Source: Moniliella sp. 'wahieum' (lineage: Eukaryota; Basidiomycota; Moniliellomycetes; Moniliellales; Moniliellaceae). From it: a DNA stretch of 64,000 nucleotides. Made by a program: the position numbers and the translations under genes. Below the pieces are notes generated by a model. That model saw only the letters and a program-made list of their open reading frames with translations, had not been told where the DNA came from and did no database searches. Of this stretch, positions 59,701 through 64,000 are shown piece by piece (the stretch's first letter is position 1; every line of letters begins with the position of its first letter). The stretch spans positions 372,001-436,000 of the forward strand of contig RSEE01000054.1 of NCBI GenBank assembly GCA_003971905.1. The letters run 5' to 3'.

Positions 59701-61638
59701 TGTTGCCAGCTCAACCTCGTTGGTGATATCACGGAAACGAATGAGGGCTTCCTTGAGCTTCTCGTTCTGCCGCTCCAATTGGGCGATGGTAGCTGCTGCG
59801 CGCATGTCGGTAGCGCTTGGGGTCCATCCCTGTTACCCTCTAACCAGTTGGGGAGAAAGAACCGTGGTCTTGGATGCGATCAAGTGCATCCTGCTGCTGC
59901 TCCTGCACACCTCGAGATCAATTTGGAGCTCATCGGCACGGAGTTTTCTTGCTCTAGCTGCTCTTGAAGCAGCTCTACTTGTTCTTCCGCCACTTCCTTA
60001 TCAAGCGTAGACATCTCCAGCTGCTCGCTCAAATCTTGAATTTGGAGCTCCATCTGGTTACGCTGGCTCAACCATTCCTTTCCATCTTCTCGTAGTTGCG
60101 CACATCTTGCTCCAGGTCTTGCATTCGCTCTGCTATCTTTCCTTTTTGCGACAGGAACTTGGCTGCATCCTCCTTGTATTGCTCCAGCTCCCGCAGACGA
60201 TCACGATCCTCCTTCTGTCGCTCGAGCACTGTTACCTTTTGTATAAGTCGGTCACTTCGTGTGACGAGAGAACGTCTTTGACAGGCGAGGCTGCCATGCG
60301 TCTGTTGCGGAAAAGGACGCAGACACTCCGCCAAAGCGCGCCGAAGGCGACTCATCATTCAGTTCCACCAGCGCATCCTCCTCATCTTCCTCTGACTCAG
60401 CAGAGAGCCCAGTCAAGAACTCAGACCTTCCCCCCCACGATCCCGCTCGCTAGGATCAAACTCGGTCGAACGCGGTAAGACCAAGTCGTCTGAGCCCTCG
60501 TCGGGCGGGTCGCTGCGCTGGCCAAACTGAACTTGACGGTCGCCGAAGCCAGAAGTCCGAGCACGGGTCGATGGGGCGGAGATCGGTTGACGAGCAGGAC
60601 GATCCGAAGGAATACGAAGCGGGTTGGTGCGGGGAGCCAAAGCGGAAGAGGAGGTGGTGGCCGCCGGCCCGGCGCGGCGCGTGGCAGGCGTGGTCATGGC
60701 AGCCCCAGATCTACGAGCTAGGGCCGTTGCAGGGGTCGTTGCGGGGTCGTTGCAGGGGTCGATGCAGGGGTTGTTGCTGTGGCCGTCGCACGCGTACGGA
60801 CAGGTGCGGAAATGCAGGAGCAGGGCGAGTAGTAGTGGTAGGTCGGCGGGTCCCTGGACGGGTCGCCATCGAGGGACGGGCAGCAGGAGTGACGGCTGCG
60901 GTGGATGAGGCGCGAGAGGCTGCGGGAGAAGGAGATGGGCGAGCTGAGGATCGTGGCGTGACGATGGACGCAACCGGTCCGGCACCGTGCTAGCGCCCAT
61001 AGTCTCTCGTTTCAACGGAGAACCACGCGAGGACGGAGGTGTAGGTCGTGTCGAGACCGGGCGGCTCGCGATAGCGGAAGAACGTGTCCTAGGTTGGGAG
61101 ATGCGGCAGCACCGATAGCAGAAGGGGATGAAGAAGTAGGGTAGCAGTCCTTACTCGGGGTAGCCGACGGGTTCGGCGTGTTGCCTGTGTGCAGCAAATG
61201 GTTTCATGTCAGAAGAGCCCTGCCACCAGGCCATGAGGAAGGCAGGACGTACAGTCGCTGTTCGCGCAGACACCGATGGCCGAGGGCTCCTGGCAGCAAC
61301 AGTAGGTGGCGTACCGGAGGCACTTTTGCGTGCCGGAGAGGCTTATCAGGGTCGCTGGGGATGACGGACAACTCGTCGTCGGCACGCTTGATGATGCTAG
61401 CGCTGGTGGGAGAGCATGTACCTGGGTGGGGCGGACAAATACACCATGGTTTGGTGGGCAATCCTGGATGTACACCTGTCCCTGCACCGATCCGTCGTTC
61501 TTTCCGTTGGGAAGGTCGAGCACAACGCCGACCCACTGCCCCGGAGCAAAACGGGGCTGGCCAAGATACATAATCTTGCCCACCCCCGCTGACCTCGACG
61601 CGCTGCCCGACCCACAGCTGGGGCGCATTGGCGCTCAT
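56738..61638 (-). CDS. Dynactin large subunit p150-Glued
   Basis: It links dynein to microtubules and cargo. The start at 61638 gives MSANAPQLWVGQRVEV. The CAP-Gly domain reads VGKIMYLGQPRFAPGQWVGV, VLDLPNGKNDGSVQGQVYI, then GVFVRPTQV. The GKNDG motif that binds EB1/tubulin tails is present. A Ser/Pro/Arg-rich basic segment follows (61200-60480), then coiled coil (for example KIAEMDKELAQLVNIQTQYE). The dynactin domain reads DVTRPYLPAAFFREDADAVN and LLFFERIHQKADIIKHVI. A C-terminal helical region includes VLSVVRMYKELASVERRMDM-like text near 58740, an intron at 57920-57981, and RNVEAERTVAKLTDEIRDLY with RELKWRDERL. The end at 56738 is approximate. Introns near 61200-61420 and 59830 are likely but unresolved. 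Many one-base shifts. Confidence 0.88.
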
Positions 61639-61710
61639 TGTGGAGACTGCTCTCGGGTACCGAAATGGCAACAGAAACGGAATGGATAGGAACAGGGGCA
61701 GGGGCGATGG

Positions 61711-61755
61711 CAAGAGACAAGAAGTGGTGGTGGTGGTGATGCTGGTGGTGGTCAT
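61711..61755. repeat. GGT/GGTGAT short tandem repeat in the p150 upstream region
   Basis: A GGT-rich tract 70-120 bp upstream of the p150 start. The rest of 61639-62110 holds no supported gene. Confidence 0.6.
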
Positions 61756-62110
61756 GGCGTGAGCAAAGCAGCAAGAGATGAGTGAGACCCCGCAATAAGG
61801 ACGCCCTCCCATCCCGCAGGGAGGGCGTTGGACGTTGGTACGAGGCAGACAAACCCTACGTACACCCTACCCTAGCGCCCCACGCTCAGCCTGAGCGCTC
61901 ACGCTCCTATCCGACCTACCCAGCCTACCCCCGTTGTTCCCCATGGCCTCATCTATCCGATCGATCATCATCAACCTCCTTGGCCATCCCGACTGGTCTC
62001 CTTCCGGCTGCACTCGCGCCTATCTCCCGAAGCCTTAGATGCCCCCAACCATCGATTCGTAGTGCAGGATACCAGCAGGACCAGGCACCTTATGCGTCCA
62101 TCCTGCCCAC

Positions 62111-63379
62111 TCAAACGTCAGTTCCCCTTTCATCCGGCGCAAAAAAACGGTCCACGTACTCATTCACACACTCCCACTCCCCCTTCAGGTTCTCCTTCCA
62201 CAGCGTAATTTTGCCGTCGCCACACGACGGCCAATACGTTGCCCGATGGACCAGGATACCTTCCAGACCGTGTCGGGGAACTTCCCTTGTCCATCGGAAG
62301 AAGGGTCCAGGGTGACTTTGGACCACTCGGACGACATTGCCTCTTGCGTCCAGATGAGCACGGTACGGTCCTGCGATGCGGTCGCCAGCTGTGTCCGGGG
62401 CAAGCCTTGACCGGGAGCAAAGGCCACATCACGCACCCAATCCGTATGTCCAGCAAGTGGGACGGCCTCCTCAACCCACCGGTTCTGCTCCTCGCTAAAC
62501 TCCCACAGCTTGACCACATTGTCGCATCCGGCACTCGCAAACCTCCGCACGGGGGGCAGCGCCTGCGCCGCATCCTTGCCCACGCCAAGATGAGGGTTAA
62601 CCAGGCTGCCGGGAACCACGGCCGGCGCCCCACGAGACGGCATTGGAGCCAATCGGATGGGCAGTGACCATGTCCACTGCCCAAGTGCCATTGACTATCG
62701 GTCAAGGAAACATGTCAGTTTACTAACCTCGACATAAAATGAGAACAGGTCACGCACAATTGAACGTCAATACCGACACGTTACCATCGGACGAGGCACA
62801 GGCCAGTACAGCGCCCAGTTCAGGCGGGGCCCAAGCCAGCGAGTTGACCGAGGCCGAATGCATGGCATGCTCCTTGATCTTTTGCCACGACCCAGTCGGT
62901 TGCTGGAGGTGTCGCCCGCCCCGTGCCGGCGCGGCAGCGGAGCCTCCTCGTACTTCCAAATCAAGACCTTGCCATCGTACGACGCGCTAGCCAAAATCGA
63001 GCCGAATTTGGGGTGGGCCCATGCGACCTGCCACACCGGCCCCTCGTGGCCGGTCAGAGACACACCTGGACCAGTCGCCGCGCCGTCCACAACATCAAAA
63101 ATCTTGACACTCCGGTCTGAACTGCAAGTAGCCAATCGGCGCCCGTAAAAGTCGAGCTGGGCATCGTGTGAACAGAATCGCTCTCGTCAGTTCCGCTCCT
63201 CAACACAGAGGGGTGCAGGCCACGTACAATCATATCCTCATGGTGAGTTTCAATGGTTTGGGCTCCGAACGGGCGGGGCAACGGGAGGGGCAGCAAGAGC
63301 CTGTGAAGTAGCAAATAAGTGGTCAGAAAAGGCGGTCAGACAAGGGTTTCGAGCGGCGGGGCCAGTTGGAGCATACCAT
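62111..63379 (-). CDS. SEC13: COPII coat and nuclear pore protein Sec13
   Basis: This is a six-blade WD40 propeller of the COPII outer coat and Nup84 complex. Exon 1 is the ATG at 63377-63379; intron 63301-63376 (GTATGC...TTCACAG); then [22 protein letters not shown]; intron from 63227 to about 63143; [92 protein letters not shown]; intron 62695-62757 (GTGCGT...CGATAG); then [15 protein letters not shown]-like text, [74 protein letters not shown], and [18 protein letters not shown] with the stop at 62111. The second intron lacks a clean AG, probably from lost bases. Confidence 0.92.
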
Positions 63380-63558
63380 CGTTGGTGAGAAATAGCGTGG
63401 TGGTGGTAGAGGCTGAGAAGACGGCAGCGAGCACATGGACGTGGCGCCGGCGAGCTGGCCACGTTGCTCCAACGAACAGATTGACTGGCCTTGTGCGGCT
63501 GGGGTTATGTAATACAGGAAACGTTCAATTTTCCAGTGGCAGGTGCCTTCCACGTGTG

Positions 63559-63687
63559 TCATCATCGATCATGGATCATAGAGATCATCCGTTAGCCGGG
63601 TCATGCGTCACGCGTCACACTCATCATGCACCATGCGATGAGCCAGAAGGATGGCATGATCATCGATCATGCATCATGCATCATGCG
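63559..63687. repeat. Heptad arrays, TCATGCA/TCATCGA/GTCACGC types
   Basis: TCA triplets start at 63562, 63569 and 63576; 63601, 63608 and 63615; and 63660, 63667, 63674 and 63681, each set exactly 7 bp apart. TGCATCA and TCGATCA units are seen. The rest of 63380-64000 holds no supported gene. Confidence 0.8.
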
Positions 63688-64000
63688 TGCACATTTTCAC
63701 CAAAATGTGAGATGCTCCTCCTTGTTCAGGATCGATGGATGTGTCGCCTCGGGGCATACGCGAACCAACCCGATCAAATGCTAGTAGCTACGGCCAGCTA
63801 CAGCCTCTTGACATCCCATCCACCATGGGTATGCTGTAGCACCACTACATCATACTCCTCCCTCTCCCTCTTCTCTACGTTTACGCATACGCGCGAATTG
63901 TTATCAACAAAAGTTCACGCATTTCAGCAAAACTGTCATTGACAGTCAAGCTAGTCACAGGCCAGCTCAAAACTGCGCGGGTCCCAGTATGGTATATAGT

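Noticed and set aside
1651-63379. Programmed frameshifting or mass pseudogenisation
   Set aside because: Indels fall in short homopolymers at random codons of essential genes, including ribosomal proteins, with the protein sequence otherwise conserved. Sequencing error is simpler.

Overview
This is a nuclear fungal contig. The evidence is a Zn(II)2Cys6 cluster gene, a monofunctional chorismate synthase, a GIT1-type permease, Set1, NudC and p150-dynactin. Genes are compact and GC-rich. Introns are few and short (about 60-150 nt), with GTACGT/GTGCGT/GTGAGT donors and CTAAC/CTGAC-like branch sites. A basidiomycete, perhaps Ustilaginomycotina, is my best guess from gene style; that is inference.

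Layout. 0-0.4 kb: C-terminal end of an unrecognised gene. 1.6-9.3 kb (-): a very long kinesin-4. 9.7-11.2 kb (+): a small Set1-type methyltransferase. 11.8-13.1 kb: ribosomal proteins eL19 (-) and eS27 (+), head to head. 13.9-15.1 kb (+): chorismate synthase. 15.1-18.7 kb: no gene I can support. 18.7-29.9 kb: a gene-free block filled with arrays of 7-bp near-palindromes and one diverged dispersed repeat. 30.1-32.5 kb (+): Zn2Cys6 factor. 33.3-37.0 kb: Trm82 (-) and Rrp14/SURF6 (+), head to head. 37.7-42.3 kb: RCC1 (-) and a myo-inositol-type MFS transporter (+), head to head. 42.8-45.0 kb (+): NPF-motif protein. 45.7-46.6 kb (-): NudC. 46.9-49.3 kb (-): F-box protein. 50.2-52.1 kb (-): GIT1-like permease. 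54.2-56.1 kb (-): an unrecognised Ala-rich protein with a Rossmann-like start. 56.7-61.6 kb (-): dynactin p150. 62.1-63.4 kb (-): Sec13.

Nearly every gene, including ribosomal proteins, is broken by single-base indels in short homopolymer runs. They look like sequencing errors, so I annotate genes across them and give outer bounds. Bounds marked approximate could move by tens of bases.

The most unusual signal is the heptad arrays. Units have the form N1N2-T[G/C/T]A-N2'N1' repeated at 7 bp (AGTCACT, GGTGACC, GTTGAAC, TGTGACA, GTTACGC and others). They dominate the gene-free block and recur in short intergenic gaps elsewhere. Unit sequence changes from array to array, but the 7-bp spacing and the TCA/TGA core persist. 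I know of no described element with this grammar.

Functional themes: microtubule motors and dynein cofactors (kinesin-4, NudC, p150), ribosome and tRNA biogenesis (eL19, eS27, Rrp14, Trm82), nuclear and ER trafficking (RCC1, Sec13) and two inositol-related permeases.
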